DNA from: CAYJDG01 sp964368875
Lineage (GTDB): Bacteria; Pseudomonadota; Alphaproteobacteria; Micavibrionales; Micavibrionaceae
Assembly: GCA_964368875.1 (NCBI GenBank)
Contig: CAYJDG010000002.1
Coordinates: 62,001 to 126,000, forward strand
Direction of reading: 5' to 3'
Length of the DNA: 64,000 bases
In this document: one piece after another, positions 16,286 through 25,824 of the stretch
Layout of the letters: every line of letters begins with the position of its first letter
How positions within the stretch are numbered: the first letter of the stretch is position 1
Program-made: the position numbers and the translations under genes
Notes under the pieces: generated by a model
Seen by the model: only the letters and a program-made list of their open reading frames with translations
Told to the model about the DNA's origin: nothing
Databases searched by the model: none

Positions 16286-17448
16286 CAGAACATATCCGCC
16301 GGGTTGGCTGATTTCAGCTTGCGGATCGCGAGCGTTCCGGCTGCGAAACACATACCGAGGATCAGACTGAAGACCATCATGATTTTACTGAGCGGCATTG
16401 GGAAGGGAATGAAGATATTTTTCTCAGCCAGATCATATAAATAGAGCGAGAGGGCAAAGCCCGGCACAAATCCGAGCACGGCCAGATAGGCCGCGGACGC
16501 AAAGACGACCTTGATCAGATAGCCTTGCGTGTAGCCCATCGCCTTGAGGGTTGCGAACTGGCTTAGGTTGTTCGAGATGTCGGTGAAAAGGATCTGATAG
16601 ACAATCACCATCCCAACCACGAGCCCCATGATCACACCCATGCCAAAGATAAACCCGATCGGCGCAGAGTTTTCCCAATAGGCCTGTTCGAACGCGATCA
16701 ATTCGGGATAGGTCAGGACCATCACCTCATCGCCGAGCATCGCTTGTAAATCAGCCTGAACCTGCGGAATTTTGGCGGGGTCGCGGACACGGACGAAGCC
16801 TAAATCAATCTCTTCTAGGCTACGGCCCTTGAAGATGCGCATGAAATTCTGGTCGCTGGTGATGACGTTGCCATCTGCCGCAAAGGACGTGCCCATCAGG
16901 TAAGTTCCGGCGATGGTGACTTTATAGTTATTGATCTCAGTGACATTGCGCCCCGCCGCGAGCTGGTCGGCCACCGGGCCGAATTCCGGGCGTGAAGCGC
17001 GGTCGAACAAGACGCGGTCTTTGAGTTTCAGGACTTCGGCTTGTGCGATAACCTCGGGCAAATTCATCAGTTTCGCATCCGGATCGAAGGCATAGATCAT
17101 CAGGGTGCGTTTCTGGCGGGTATCGATATTCTTGAACGCAGCCAGACCCATATAAAGAGGATGCACGGAGGCGACATCTTCGTGCCCAAGCGCCCGCATC
17201 AAAAGCGACCGGCTGAACTGAACGGGCCTCCACATAGCTTCGGTTTGTTTGTGCATCAGGAAAATATCGGCCTGCATCTTGATCGGCGCCGAGGCTGCAC
17301 TGGTCGAGAGCGAGTCGCGGAAACCGAGCTGCATAAAAACCAGCAGACAGGCGAACAGTACGCCCATGATCGCGGCACTCAGCTTGGCCTTATCAGCCAG
17401 CAATTGACGCCACGCGAGACGCGCTGCAAACAGGAAAGACCGGATCAT
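16285..17448 (-). CDS. DevC-like FtsX-type ABC permease
   Basis: A 387-residue permease with an N-terminal membrane helix (about 15-45). A large periplasmic domain follows (about 50-265), then three C-terminal helices with the FtsX pattern (GMGVIMGLVVGMVIVYQILF, VVFASAAYLAVLGFVPGFALSLYL and MMVFSLILGMCFAAGTLAI). DLGFVRVRD and FATLKAMGYTQGYL agree with DevC. It overlaps the fusion-protein gene by 4 bp and the ATPase start by one base, so all three are co-translated. Such systems push lipids, glycolipids or peptides out through a TolC-like channel. Confidence 0.9.
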   Translation of the reverse strand: MIRSFLFAARLAWRQLLADKAKLSAAIMGVLFACLLVFMQLGFRDSLSTSAASAPIKMQADIFLMHKQTEAMWRPVQFSRSLLMRALGHEDVASVHPLYMGLAAFKNIDTRQKRTLMIYAFDPDAKLMNLPEVIAQAEVLKLKDRVLFDRASRPEFGPVADQLAAGRNVTEINNYKVTIAGTYLMGTSFAADGNVITSDQNFMRIFKGRSLEEIDLGFVRVRDPAKIPQVQADLQAMLGDEVMVLTYPELIAFEQAYWENSAPIGFIFGMGVIMGLVVGMVIVYQILFTDISNNLSQFATLKAMGYTQGYLIKVVFASAAYLAVLGFVPGFALSLYLYDLAEKNIFIPFPMPLSKIMMVFSLILGMCFAAGTLAIRKLKSANPADMF

Positions 17449-18374
17449 GGTTTGATCTGCACCTGTACCTGCCGGTAAATCTGATTGCGCAGATCTGCAA
17501 TCGCAGCATCATCGAGCGTCAGGCGGACTTCGATCACCCGGTTATCCGTATCGGCCAGCGGGTCGGTATCGTTGAGGTCATTCTTGCGGACGAGGTAGCC
17601 TTTTTCGCGCACCGTCGCCTGATAGGTCTTGCTCTGGCCCGGCAGCACGACGGCTGCGCTCTGGCCCGGCTGAATGCGTGTAATATCGTTCTCATAGACT
17701 TCGGCGACAACATCTAGCTTGGTCAGATCGGCAAAGTCCATAATCTGCATTTCGCCGACCCGTTCGCCCGGCCATGCATGAATTTTCAGGACAGTGCCAG
17801 CGAACGGTGCCTTGAGCGAGCTTTGCAGAATTTTCTGCGTGGCCAGATGAACCTCGGCCTTGGCGGTTTCAATATCGAAGCGCGCGGCGGAAAGCTCTGC
17901 CACAGCCTTGTTCATGCGCGCAAGCGCACGGTCATAGGAGGCCCGCGAGATGGCTTCGGTGCCGAGCAAAGATTTATAGCGTTTAAAATCGGTTTCGGCG
18001 TCGGAGAATTCAGCCTGAAACGTTTCAAGCCGCGCTTCAATCGCCCGCTGGCGGGCCTGCGCAGTCTCCAGTTCCGACTGCCTGCGGGCGAAGTCGCTGA
18101 AGAGGACGAGGGTTTCATCTGCGGCGACAGTCTGCCCTTCCTGCACGAGCACTTTCTCGATGCGTGCGCCCTCGGGACCTTGATCATGGGAGAGTTTCAA
18201 AACACGCGAGCGCGGTTCGATCCGGCCAATCGCTCCAACGCCGATACTGTCGGCACTCCTGGCCGCGGGGGGCGCCGTAGGATCGGAGGCGAAACTGCCA
18301 AGGCTAAAGATTACGGTCGCAAGACCAAGTGCAAGGCCTGTGAGGAGCGGCTTTTTATGGATCTTATAGGTCAT
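17445..18374 (-). CDS. DevB-like membrane fusion protein (HlyD family)
   Basis: A 309-residue periplasmic adaptor. It has an N-terminal signal anchor (about 8-30, PLLTGLALGLATVIFSLGSFA) and a biotinyl-lipoyl-like half before and after a coiled-coil hairpin (about 95-175, ETAQARQRAIEARLETFQAEFSDAETDFKRY). A beta-barrel part follows, with LDVVAEVYENDITRIQPGQSAAVVLPG. It is shorter than many HlyD proteins, which suits the DevB group. First gene of the three-gene operon. No outer-membrane TolC gene lies nearby, so the exporter must share one encoded elsewhere. Confidence 0.9.
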   Translation of the reverse strand: MTYKIHKKPLLTGLALGLATVIFSLGSFASDPTAPPAARSADSIGVGAIGRIEPRSRVLKLSHDQGPEGARIEKVLVQEGQTVAADETLVLFSDFARRQSELETAQARQRAIEARLETFQAEFSDAETDFKRYKSLLGTEAISRASYDRALARMNKAVAELSAARFDIETAKAEVHLATQKILQSSLKAPFAGTVLKIHAWPGERVGEMQIMDFADLTKLDVVAEVYENDITRIQPGQSAAVVLPGQSKTYQATVREKGYLVRKNDLNDTDPLADTDNRVIEVRLTLDDAAIADLRNQIYRQVQVQIKP

Positions 18375-18506
18375 GGGGAAAATTGACTCGTCGATCAGGT
18401 TAATAAATTGGTTTTAACAGCTTCTAGTTATCAGCAAGGAAATAGGTCTCGTTATGCTTCTGAAAAGGTCAAAACACATATTCCATAGTCTCTTTTTATG
18501 GCAACG

Positions 18507-21143
18507 TTACCAAATCTTCCCGGACAAACGAGTCTGTTTCACCAATTTATAGATCTCCGGTGCCACCAGCAACGGCAACATCACAGCAAAAATTACAATC
18601 CAATTCTGTCCATCCAGTGGCACGGTATGGAGAACCCGTTGCAGGAAAGGCGTATAAAGTGCTGCGGCCTGCATCGCGGTGGTTACCAAAATAGCCCCTA
18701 GAATCCAGGGATTAGAAAACCAGCCTATCGACGACAGAGGACTGTGCAGGGAGCGGAATGCCAAAGCCAACATCTGGGCCGTCATGACGATGGTCGTAAA
18801 GGCCACAGTGCTGGCAAGCGCATAGGATTGATCCAAATAATGTTCAAACAATAAAAATGTCGAAAGTCCGATGTAAAGTCCGGCAGCACCCAGACCATAC
18901 ATGATTTTCGATGTAAGCAGTGGTTGCATCACCGGACGCGGGGGTTCATCCATAATTGTCTTTTCAGCTTTTTCCACACTTAACGACAAAGCCGTAATGC
19001 CATCGGTAGCAAGATTGATCCACAAGATCTGGATGGGTATGAGGATCAATGGCCCGCCGATCAGGATATTCAAAAAGACTGCAGAGACTTCCCCTATACT
19101 ATGGGATACCAGAAAATAGATGAACTTCCGGATGTTGGCATATTGGCGCCGCCCTTCTTCCACCGCTGCAATGATGGAGCTAAAGTCGTCATCCATTAAA
19201 ACGATATCCGAGGCGCTTCTGGCAACATCTGTGCCGCGCAGGCCCATGGCAATACCTATATCAGCCTGTTTAAGGGCCGGAGCATCGTTGACACCATCAC
19301 CAGTCATCGCCACAAGCTGACCTTGCGCCTGAAGCAATTTTACCAGACGGTATTTATCTTCGGGAACGGTGCGGGCGAACATAATGTCTTGCGCAAGAAG
19401 CACAGAAAGCGCGTCATCGCTCATGCCCTTAATATCAGCACCGGTAACCGCCTTGAGGGCGTTCAAGCCGATCTGCTGGCCAATCGCAAGGGCGGTATCG
19501 GGGGAATCGCCAGTGATCATGATGACGCGAATACCGGCCTTCTGCGCTTTCATCAATGCCTCGCGCACTTCCGTGCGCGGCGGATCGCTGATGCCAGCAA
19601 ACCCCAGAAAGACAAGATCCGTTTCCGCTTCCTGCTCAGTAATATCGATTGAAATTTCTGAAAATGTCTTGCGCGCGAGTGCCAAGGTCCGCACGCCACC
19701 CTTGGCTATTCCCTCATACGCCAAACGAATTGTCTCGCGCATCGTCTCGGTGAGGGGAATTTCTTTTCCATCGATCAAAAGAAAACTGGAGAGTCCTAAA
19801 AGAACCTCCGGAGCGCCTTTGACATGTACAACCATGCCAGCTGGCGTTTGTTCGATAACGGACATGCGCTTGCGGTCAGAATTGAAGGCATATTCCTTGA
19901 TCAGTGTGGTGTGATGGTTTTGTTCTAACCCTGCTTTCTGCGCAGCTACAATCAACGCGGCTTCGGTTGACGACCCGGTGATCTTCCATCCCTTTTCACT
20001 TTTTGCAATTCTGGCATGGTTACATTTGCGCCCCGTATCCAAAAGAGCGATAAGATCCGTATGGGTTTGCGGATCAATAGTTGCCCCCTGCTGCGAGAAC
20101 GCCCCTTCCGGCGCATAGCCAGCTCCGCTGACTGTAACAGCACCACCTGCAAGCCAAAGCGTCTGGACGGTCATTTCATTTTTTGTCAGCGTACCCGTCT
20201 TGTCGGTGCAGATGACCGAGACTGCGCCCAAGGTTTCCGCCGCCTGCATATGCCGCAACAGCGCTTTCTTCCGCGCCATCGCTGTCATACCGATCGCAAG
20301 TGTAATGGTCACGACTGCGGGAAGTCCCTCGGGAACCGCCGCGACAGCGAGCGAAATGCCAGTCATCAGCATCTGCGCAAGCTCTTTGCCGCCCAAAAGC
20401 CCGACAACAATAACCACAATTGAAACCAGCAAGGCCAGCATGCCCAGCTGCCGCGCCAGAAGATCGAGATTTTTTTGAAGACGCGTTTGTGACTGGCCTA
20501 TTCCACCCGTCAGTTCTGCGATCCGTCCGAACTCGGTATTCATTCCGGTGGCTACGACAATGCCTTCGCAATGTCCGTTGACGATGTTCGTACCCATCCA
20601 GACCATATTACAGCGATCCGTCAGCGGCGTATTTTCCGGCAAAGTTCCCATTTGTTTTTTGACGGAGGCAGATTCACCCGTCAGCGCAGACTCGTCAGCC
20701 CGGAGGTCTGTCAGCTTGATAAGCCTGATGTCTGCGGGGACTGCGTTGCCTGCCCGCAGAACAACGTGATGACCGGGAACCAGGTTTTCTGACTCAATCT
20801 CCTGTTCATGGCCATCAACGAGAATACGGCATTTCGGGCAGAGAATATTCTTCAGACTCTGCAGAGCGGTCTCTGCCTTCCATTCCTGAACGAAGCCTAA
20901 AGCGGCATTGAGAAGAATGATAATGAGAATCGCAACCGCATCAATTGCATCGCCCACCCAATAGGACAGGATTGCGGCTGCGATCAGAATGAGGACGAGA
21001 ACACTTTTGAATTGGCCGATTAAAAGTGCCGGCCAGTGTATGGCATCTTCGCCCTGCAACTTATTCGGCCCATAGATTTTTTTATCATCTTTGAATAATT
21101 GATCTATGTCGGCAGGGTTTAAGGCATGCCAAGAATTGCTCAC
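18507..21143 (-). CDS. type IIA cation-transporting P-type ATPase (Ca2+/Mn2+-like)
   Basis: An 878-residue P-type ATPase. TGES lies at 155-158 (actuator), the phosphorylated D314 in DKTGTLT, the TM4 motif PEGLP at 271-275, and MTGDGVNDAPALKQADIGIAMG in the P domain. TM6 carries NLATDG. PEGLP with NLATDG is the pattern of the SERCA/PMR1 (IIA) group, so calcium or manganese export is most likely. The N-terminus (LNPADIDQLFKDDKKIYGPNKL) is the usual cation-ATPase N domain. Translation starts with GTG at 21143. It lies downstream of tRNA-Thr on the same strand. No regulator sits beside it. Confidence 0.93.
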   Translation of the reverse strand: MSNSWHALNPADIDQLFKDDKKIYGPNKLQGEDAIHWPALLIGQFKSVLVLILIAAAILSYWVGDAIDAVAILIIILLNAALGFVQEWKAETALQSLKNILCPKCRILVDGHEQEIESENLVPGHHVVLRAGNAVPADIRLIKLTDLRADESALTGESASVKKQMGTLPENTPLTDRCNMVWMGTNIVNGHCEGIVVATGMNTEFGRIAELTGGIGQSQTRLQKNLDLLARQLGMLALLVSIVVIVVGLLGGKELAQMLMTGISLAVAAVPEGLPAVVTITLAIGMTAMARKKALLRHMQAAETLGAVSVICTDKTGTLTKNEMTVQTLWLAGGAVTVSGAGYAPEGAFSQQGATIDPQTHTDLIALLDTGRKCNHARIAKSEKGWKITGSSTEAALIVAAQKAGLEQNHHTTLIKEYAFNSDRKRMSVIEQTPAGMVVHVKGAPEVLLGLSSFLLIDGKEIPLTETMRETIRLAYEGIAKGGVRTLALARKTFSEISIDITEQEAETDLVFLGFAGISDPPRTEVREALMKAQKAGIRVIMITGDSPDTALAIGQQIGLNALKAVTGADIKGMSDDALSVLLAQDIMFARTVPEDKYRLVKLLQAQGQLVAMTGDGVNDAPALKQADIGIAMGLRGTDVARSASDIVLMDDDFSSIIAAVEEGRRQYANIRKFIYFLVSHSIGEVSAVFLNILIGGPLILIPIQILWINLATDGITALSLSVEKAEKTIMDEPPRPVMQPLLTSKIMYGLGAAGLYIGLSTFLLFEHYLDQSYALASTVAFTTIVMTAQMLALAFRSLHSPLSSIGWFSNPWILGAILVTTAMQAAALYTPFLQRVLHTVPLDGQNWIVIFAVMLPLLVAPEIYKLVKQTRLSGKIW

Positions 21144-21481
21144 AGCTCTGTCTCTTGGTTAAGCGAGCTTAGTAATATGAACCGCCCACCTTCACAAAAA
21201 TCTGCTAAGTGCTGATTATAAAATTCCCCGGACATGATGTGATCTTTTCATTATTTTATATGCGTTACTTTTGACACTCGGTTTTAAAAATCTCCCCAGC
21301 GATGGTAGTCAAACTTCAACATGTTTCATGAACAGCATGATTAGTTATACAGGGGCGCGAGACTTAAGGTCTTGATAAGAGTCATATAGAGACGCCGATT
21401 CCGAGAGATTTGCGAGCTTATGGGAATTGATTGGGTGCTTTAGGTGAAAATCAGCTAACTATATAATATATATGGGAAATA
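21144..21481. other. intergenic region between P-type ATPase and tRNA-Thr
   Basis: About 340 bp, AT-rich, presumably carrying the ATPase promoter on the minus strand. I see no ORF with a ribosome-binding site, no obvious att-like duplication of the tRNA end and no clear terminator. Confidence 0.6.
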
Positions 21482-21557
21482 ATGGTGCCGGCGGCAGGAT
21501 TTGAACCCGCGACCTTCGGTTTACAAAACCGCTGCACTACCCCTGTGCTACGCCGGC
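21482..21557 (-). tRNA. tRNA-Thr (anticodon UGU)
   Basis: The complement folds as a normal tRNA. The acceptor arms are GCCGGCG and CGCCGGC, the T-arm contains GGTTCGAATCC, and the anticodon loop TTTGTAA gives anticodon TGT. The 3' CCA is encoded (21482-21484). The outer pair of the anticodon stem is a G-A mismatch. The gene sits at the border between the stress/transport block and the type IVB genes. Confidence 0.95.
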
Positions 21558-21750
21558 AATGCCCGATCGGGTGTATTGATCAGACCTGCGGCATATTACT
21601 GATTTTTTCCGGCTTGGGAAGTCTTTCCTTAATGTCTTTACGGCTGGCGCAGTTGCGCCATTTTTGCTATATTTGTCATGGCGTTGGGGGCTTTATGGGT
21701 GTCCGGCTGCCCCCGTCCTTTATTTACCCTTTTTTCAGCGGTGATATGCC

Positions 21751-22959
21751 TTGGCAGATAACGGTAAAGATAACGTCCACGACCACGCGATTGGCTGGGC
21801 CATTCTGGCGGTCGTTTTAACCGTCCTTGCGATTATTTTCTGGCATTTTCAGGGCCATAACGTCAAAGACATCGTCCGCTGGCTGCGCTATTGCGAAATC
21901 TGGCTGGTGTCGTGGTTTGTCGATACCGAAACCTACGCTATTCCATGGGGCAAATACTCGCTCAATTTCGAAGAGTGGATCGACCAGATTCCGCTGATCG
22001 ACAAGATGGCGCTCGGCCCGCGCACGATGAACCAGATTTCCACCGTCGCAATGTACCCGCTGCGCTACATCATTTCCGGGTTGCTGCTGATCATGGCTTT
22101 GTGGGCGCTGTTGCAGGGACCAAAAACCATGTACCGCTCGAAGCTCGGCATCAACGAGCTGATCAAGCGGCAGGCCAAAGTCTTCCCGTATATTTCTCCG
22201 TTCATCACCTTCAACCCGGCCAACCAGCCGCCGCGTCCGCCCGGCGCACCTGTGCCGGCTGAACTGCCTGCCTTCGGTGAAGCGCTCGGTCCTGAGGAAT
22301 GGGTGGCCTATAACGATGTGCCGGTTCCGGACGGCAAGGTCGACGAAGATGCCGCTGCCCGCGCCTTTGCCAAACAACTGGGTAAACCATGGCGCGGCGC
22401 GATGCACCTTGCGCCGTACCGTCAGGTTCTGCTCGCCGCGTTCTGTCTGAAATCGATCCGCAAGCGCGCTGATGCTGATAAAATGATGGGCCAGCTGGCG
22501 CAGTGCTGGTCATTTGAAAAAGGCCTGGTTATTCCGCCCGCCCTGTTGAAAGAAGCGCGCCGCGTCCTGCGCAGCCGTGACATGGCCGGAAAAATTCTGT
22601 CCAAGTGCAATCAGCACGCCTATGAAAACACCGCCCTGATCCGCGCCATCGTTACCGCCCGGGAAGAAGGCGGCGTCTCGGCTCCGGCCCAGTTCGTCTG
22701 GCTGCGCGCCTATGACCGTGCGTTGTGGTATCCGCTGAACAACATCGGCCGCCAGTCCTATCACATGGAAGCCATCGGTGCGATGTGCCACTACAAGGCG
22801 GAGAAACAAACCGCCCGTCCGATCCCGCGCCCCAAGATGGAAGACGCCGTCAGCGCCATCTCTGAATACATGCTCTCGGATAAAGCCCGCCCGATCCCGC
22901 CGCTCGACTACAGCAATTCGAAAAAGCGCGGCATCAAAAAAGTCAAAGGAAGCGAATAA
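21751..22959 (+). CDS. DotM/IcmP-like type IVB secretion coupling-complex protein
   Basis: 402 residues, started at a TTG codon (21751), because an in-frame stop at 21742 leaves no ATG upstream. Two N-terminal membrane helices lie at about 14-37 and 92-113. The cytoplasmic domain follows, with FPYISPFITFNPANQP, WVAYNDVPVPDGKVDEDAAARAFAKQLGKPWRG and FVWLRAYDRALWYPLNNIGRQ, all typical of DotM/IcmP and TrbA-like proteins. In Legionella DotM joins DotL in the coupling complex and recruits acidic-tailed effectors. Here it heads a compact four-gene unit with DotL. The rest of the Dot/Icm apparatus is not in this window. Confidence 0.9.
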   Translation: MADNGKDNVHDHAIGWAILAVVLTVLAIIFWHFQGHNVKDIVRWLRYCEIWLVSWFVDTETYAIPWGKYSLNFEEWIDQIPLIDKMALGPRTMNQISTVAMYPLRYIISGLLLIMALWALLQGPKTMYRSKLGINELIKRQAKVFPYISPFITFNPANQPPRPPGAPVPAELPAFGEALGPEEWVAYNDVPVPDGKVDEDAAARAFAKQLGKPWRGAMHLAPYRQVLLAAFCLKSIRKRADADKMMGQLAQCWSFEKGLVIPPALLKEARRVLRSRDMAGKILSKCNQHAYENTALIRAIVTAREEGGVSAPAQFVWLRAYDRALWYPLNNIGRQSYHMEAIGAMCHYKAEKQTARPIPRPKMEDAVSAISEYMLSDKARPIPPLDYSNSKKRGIKKVKGSE

Positions 22960-22961
22960 TT

Positions 22962-23495
22962 ATGGCCCGTACTCCCCTGATGCTCGACAAACTTAGCCCC
23001 TCCGCAAAAATTCTCGACGGCATCCTCGTCCTCACCCTGCCCGACGCGATCCGTCCGATCGTGTGGCAGATGGAACTGGGTCAGACCAAATCATCCGCCA
23101 TGGAAGTGCGCGAGCAGGAGGGCGGCACCTATCTGCTCGTCCTCAAGACCCCGCGGCAGGATGTCGTTGAAATCGCGCCCTATGACAGCCGCGATAAAGC
23201 CGTCCGTGCTTTGATCACCATTTCAAAAGCCCTCGAAGCCGCCCAAGGCCAGCTGCGTGTCGCCGCCGCAAATTCGAACCAGTACCTGCCTGCCGTCATT
23301 CCCCAAGATGGTCAGAGCCGCCTGAAACTTGGCCGGATCGCAATCGGCATCGCCGTTATCGCCGCGCTGGTCTTTTTCCTGACCCGGATCGATCATCCGG
23401 GCCCGGGAGCCGCTTCGGTAAGTCCGGCAGCTGGTCCCGCAACCGCTGAAACCGGGGAGCCGCTCTCCGCTGACGACTTTCTGAATAGCCAATAA
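22962..23495 (+). CDS. unknown single-pass membrane protein between DotM and DotL
   Basis: A 177-residue protein starting 2 bp after the dotM stop. The N-terminal 110 residues form a soluble domain (LDGILVLTLPDAIRPIVWQMELG, then GGTYLLVLKTPRQDVVEIAPYDS). One membrane helix is at about 122-144 (LGRIAIGIAVIAALVFFLTRI). The tail is rich in Ala, Pro and Gly and ends LSADDFLNSQ. I do not recognise a family. Legionella has icmP and icmO adjacent without such a gene. Its position predicts a subunit or adaptor of the coupling complex; this is inference. Confidence 0.75.
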   Translation: MARTPLMLDKLSPSAKILDGILVLTLPDAIRPIVWQMELGQTKSSAMEVREQEGGTYLLVLKTPRQDVVEIAPYDSRDKAVRALITISKALEAAQGQLRVAAANSNQYLPAVIPQDGQSRLKLGRIAIGIAVIAALVFFLTRIDHPGPGAASVSPAAGPATAETGEPLSADDFLNSQ

Positions 23496-23577
23496 ATTGA
23501 AGAATGGACGGTTAAGTCCATGGTAAACTTAGCCAGTTATACTGATGAACGCCTACTTCACGAACCGAGCTTGAGAC

Positions 23578-25824
23578 ATGGCCTTAGATACCAAATTTGA
23601 GGTAAAGCATAAGAATCTCCTGCGGGACTCGCGCCCGCTGTATGAGCGGATTTCTGACTGGCTCCAGCAGCCAGATCACTCGTTCGTGCTCTTCCTGTTT
23701 ATGGCGATCAGCTTCCATGGTTATCCCCCCCTTCTCGTGTGGGCCGATCTGATCCTGTTCGTCGGCCTGATCTATTTCCTCTGGCTCTCGACCCGCGACC
23801 GCAGCCTGTGTTTCAAAATGCCGACCGGCTCCAAATACAAAGATGCGAATGGCCGCGATGGCAAAGCCGAAGGCATCATGTATCTCGGCAACTCCGATCC
23901 GTACCGCGAAGAATGCTGGTTCTCGAACTCGGATGCGCGGACGCATATTCTCTACCTCGGCACGACCGGTTCCGGTAAAACCGAAGGTCTGAAATCGATG
24001 GCGACAAACGCGATGGCGTGGGCGTCGGGCTTCGTCTATATCGACGGTAAAGCCGATACCGATTTGTGGTCTTCGCTCTCACAACTCGTGCGCCGCTTCG
24101 GCCGCGACGATGACCTGCTGGTTCTCAACTATATGACCGGGAACTCGGACCGCAAGGCACCGTCGAATACGATGAACCCGTTTTCGAGCGGCTCGGCGGG
24201 TTATCTGACCAACATGCTCGTCTCCCTGATGCCGGACGCCGAAGGCGATAACGCAATGTGGAAAGAGCGCGCGGTCTCGCTCCTTGGTTCTCTTATTCCT
24301 GCTTTGACATGGAAACGCGACTATCAGGAAATTCCGATGAGCGTTGGTGTCATCCGTCAGGCGCTGACGCTTGGCAGCGTGATCAAAATGTCGCGCGACG
24401 AAGGCATTCCCGATCATATCCGTAAAGGGATCAAGGGCTATCTTGAAACCCTGCCGGGTTACGTCGATGCCGCGTTCGATGACGAAGGCCGCGACAAGCC
24501 GATGGGTCCCGATCAGCCGATGATCGATACGACCACCGCCAAAACACAGCACGGTTATCTGTCGATGCAGTTTACGCGTTCACTGCAATCGCTCGCCGAT
24601 GACTATGGCTATATTTTCGATGCGCAAGCCGCCGACGTCGACATGCTCGACGTGGTCCTGAACCGCCGCGTTATGATCGTGCTGATCCCGGCCCTTGAAA
24701 AGTCCGCCGACGAAACCGCCAACCTTGGTAAAATTGTCGCCGCCACCATCAAAGGGATGATGGGTTCGACCCTTGGTGCGACCGTTGAAGGTGATAGCGC
24801 CACGGTTATCGAGAACAAACCGACGCAATCATCGACACCGTTCATGACCATCTTCGACGAGGTCGGATACTATACCGCGGCAGGTATGGCGGTTATGGCC
24901 GCGCAGGCCCGTTCCCTTGGCTTCTGTCTGATCTTCTCGGCGCAGGATTTACCGGCCCTTGAAAAACGCGTCAAAGAAGAAGCACGTTCGATCGCCGCTA
25001 ACTGTAACATCAAGATCTTCGGTAAACTTGAAGACCCGACGCAGACGAAAGAATTCTTCGAGAAAACTGTCGGGACTTCCTTCGTCACGGAAACATCCGG
25101 GTTCGCGGCACAGGCTGGCGGGATGAGCCGGTCATATATGGACACCAACCAGGCCAGCGTGCAGTTGCGTGGCCGGTCAAGCTATGACGCGGTGCGTGGC
25201 TTCAAAGAAGGCCAGGCAGTTATCGCGTTCGGTGAGCGCGTTGTCGACGTCAAGATGTTCTATTCCAACCCCGGCTTCGCTAAAGCGATGCGCGTGACGC
25301 GGTATGTCGCCCTGCCACCGCCTGACGAAGCCCATATGAAACATATTCCGGCGATCACCAAACTGCGCGACCTGATGGTCAAAAAAGGCTGGACCGCCAT
25401 GCGTGCCGATGTCGCCCTGAAACCTCAGGCCGAAATCACTGCCATGACCGATGCGATGGCGCTTGGCTTCCTGCAGGAAAACAGCGGTCTTGATTGCGGT
25501 CTGTTCGGCGTCGCCGCCGTCTATGGCCTGTCGCATCCGATCTCACTGGATGACGCCCCTATCGATCCCGCTGAAATCGTCGTCGCTGAGGAAGCGAAAC
25601 AACCGCCCGGCGATCCGGCCAATGCGTTCCCGAGCAAACCTGTCGAGCCGGACAAAGCCGTTTCGTTCCATGAACTGGGCGCGCAGACCGTCAAGCCACA
25701 ACCGGCCAGCCTCGATCAGGATACCCGCAGCATCCTGCAAGAAGCTGCGCGCAAGGCCCGCAAGTCCATTTTCAAAGCTGACACCACCACCCAGACCGGG
25801 CAGGGCGGCGATGCCGCAGAGTAA
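23578..25824 (+). CDS. DotL/IcmO type IV coupling ATPase
   Basis: A 748-residue coupling ATPase of the TraG/TraD/VirD4 superfamily, nearest to DotL/IcmO. Two N-terminal membrane helices lie at about 35-70. Walker A is GTTGSGKT at 128-135, and a Walker B-like TIFDEVGYY follows near 423. The ATPase core includes VYIDGKADTDLWSSL and SLGFCLIFSAQDLPALEKRVKEEARSIAANCNIKIFGKL. The C-terminal tail after about 660 is Pro/Ala-rich, as in DotL, where adaptor proteins bind. It delivers substrates to the type IVB channel. The stop overlaps the next gene by 14 bp. Confidence 0.93.
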   Translation: MALDTKFEVKHKNLLRDSRPLYERISDWLQQPDHSFVLFLFMAISFHGYPPLLVWADLILFVGLIYFLWLSTRDRSLCFKMPTGSKYKDANGRDGKAEGIMYLGNSDPYREECWFSNSDARTHILYLGTTGSGKTEGLKSMATNAMAWASGFVYIDGKADTDLWSSLSQLVRRFGRDDDLLVLNYMTGNSDRKAPSNTMNPFSSGSAGYLTNMLVSLMPDAEGDNAMWKERAVSLLGSLIPALTWKRDYQEIPMSVGVIRQALTLGSVIKMSRDEGIPDHIRKGIKGYLETLPGYVDAAFDDEGRDKPMGPDQPMIDTTTAKTQHGYLSMQFTRSLQSLADDYGYIFDAQAADVDMLDVVLNRRVMIVLIPALEKSADETANLGKIVAATIKGMMGSTLGATVEGDSATVIENKPTQSSTPFMTIFDEVGYYTAAGMAVMAAQARSLGFCLIFSAQDLPALEKRVKEEARSIAANCNIKIFGKLEDPTQTKEFFEKTVGTSFVTETSGFAAQAGGMSRSYMDTNQASVQLRGRSSYDAVRGFKEGQAVIAFGERVVDVKMFYSNPGFAKAMRVTRYVALPPPDEAHMKHIPAITKLRDLMVKKGWTAMRADVALKPQAEITAMTDAMALGFLQENSGLDCGLFGVAAVYGLSHPISLDDAPIDPAEIVVAEEAKQPPGDPANAFPSKPVEPDKAVSFHELGAQTVKPQPASLDQDTRSILQEAARKARKSIFKADTTTQTGQGGDAAE

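Noticed and set aside
21482..21557. tRNA-Thr as an integration site with a duplicated 3' end
   Set aside because: I found no repeat of the tRNA end, integrase or transposase in the window.
21482..21820. Plus-strand ORF of 112 residues across tRNA-Thr
   Set aside because: It runs through the tRNA gene and has no ribosome site; its first codons are the reverse of the tRNA.
25451..25810. N-terminal extension of the prepilin-like ORF
   Set aside because: These 120 codons lie in another frame of dotL; a good start with the proper leader is at 25811.
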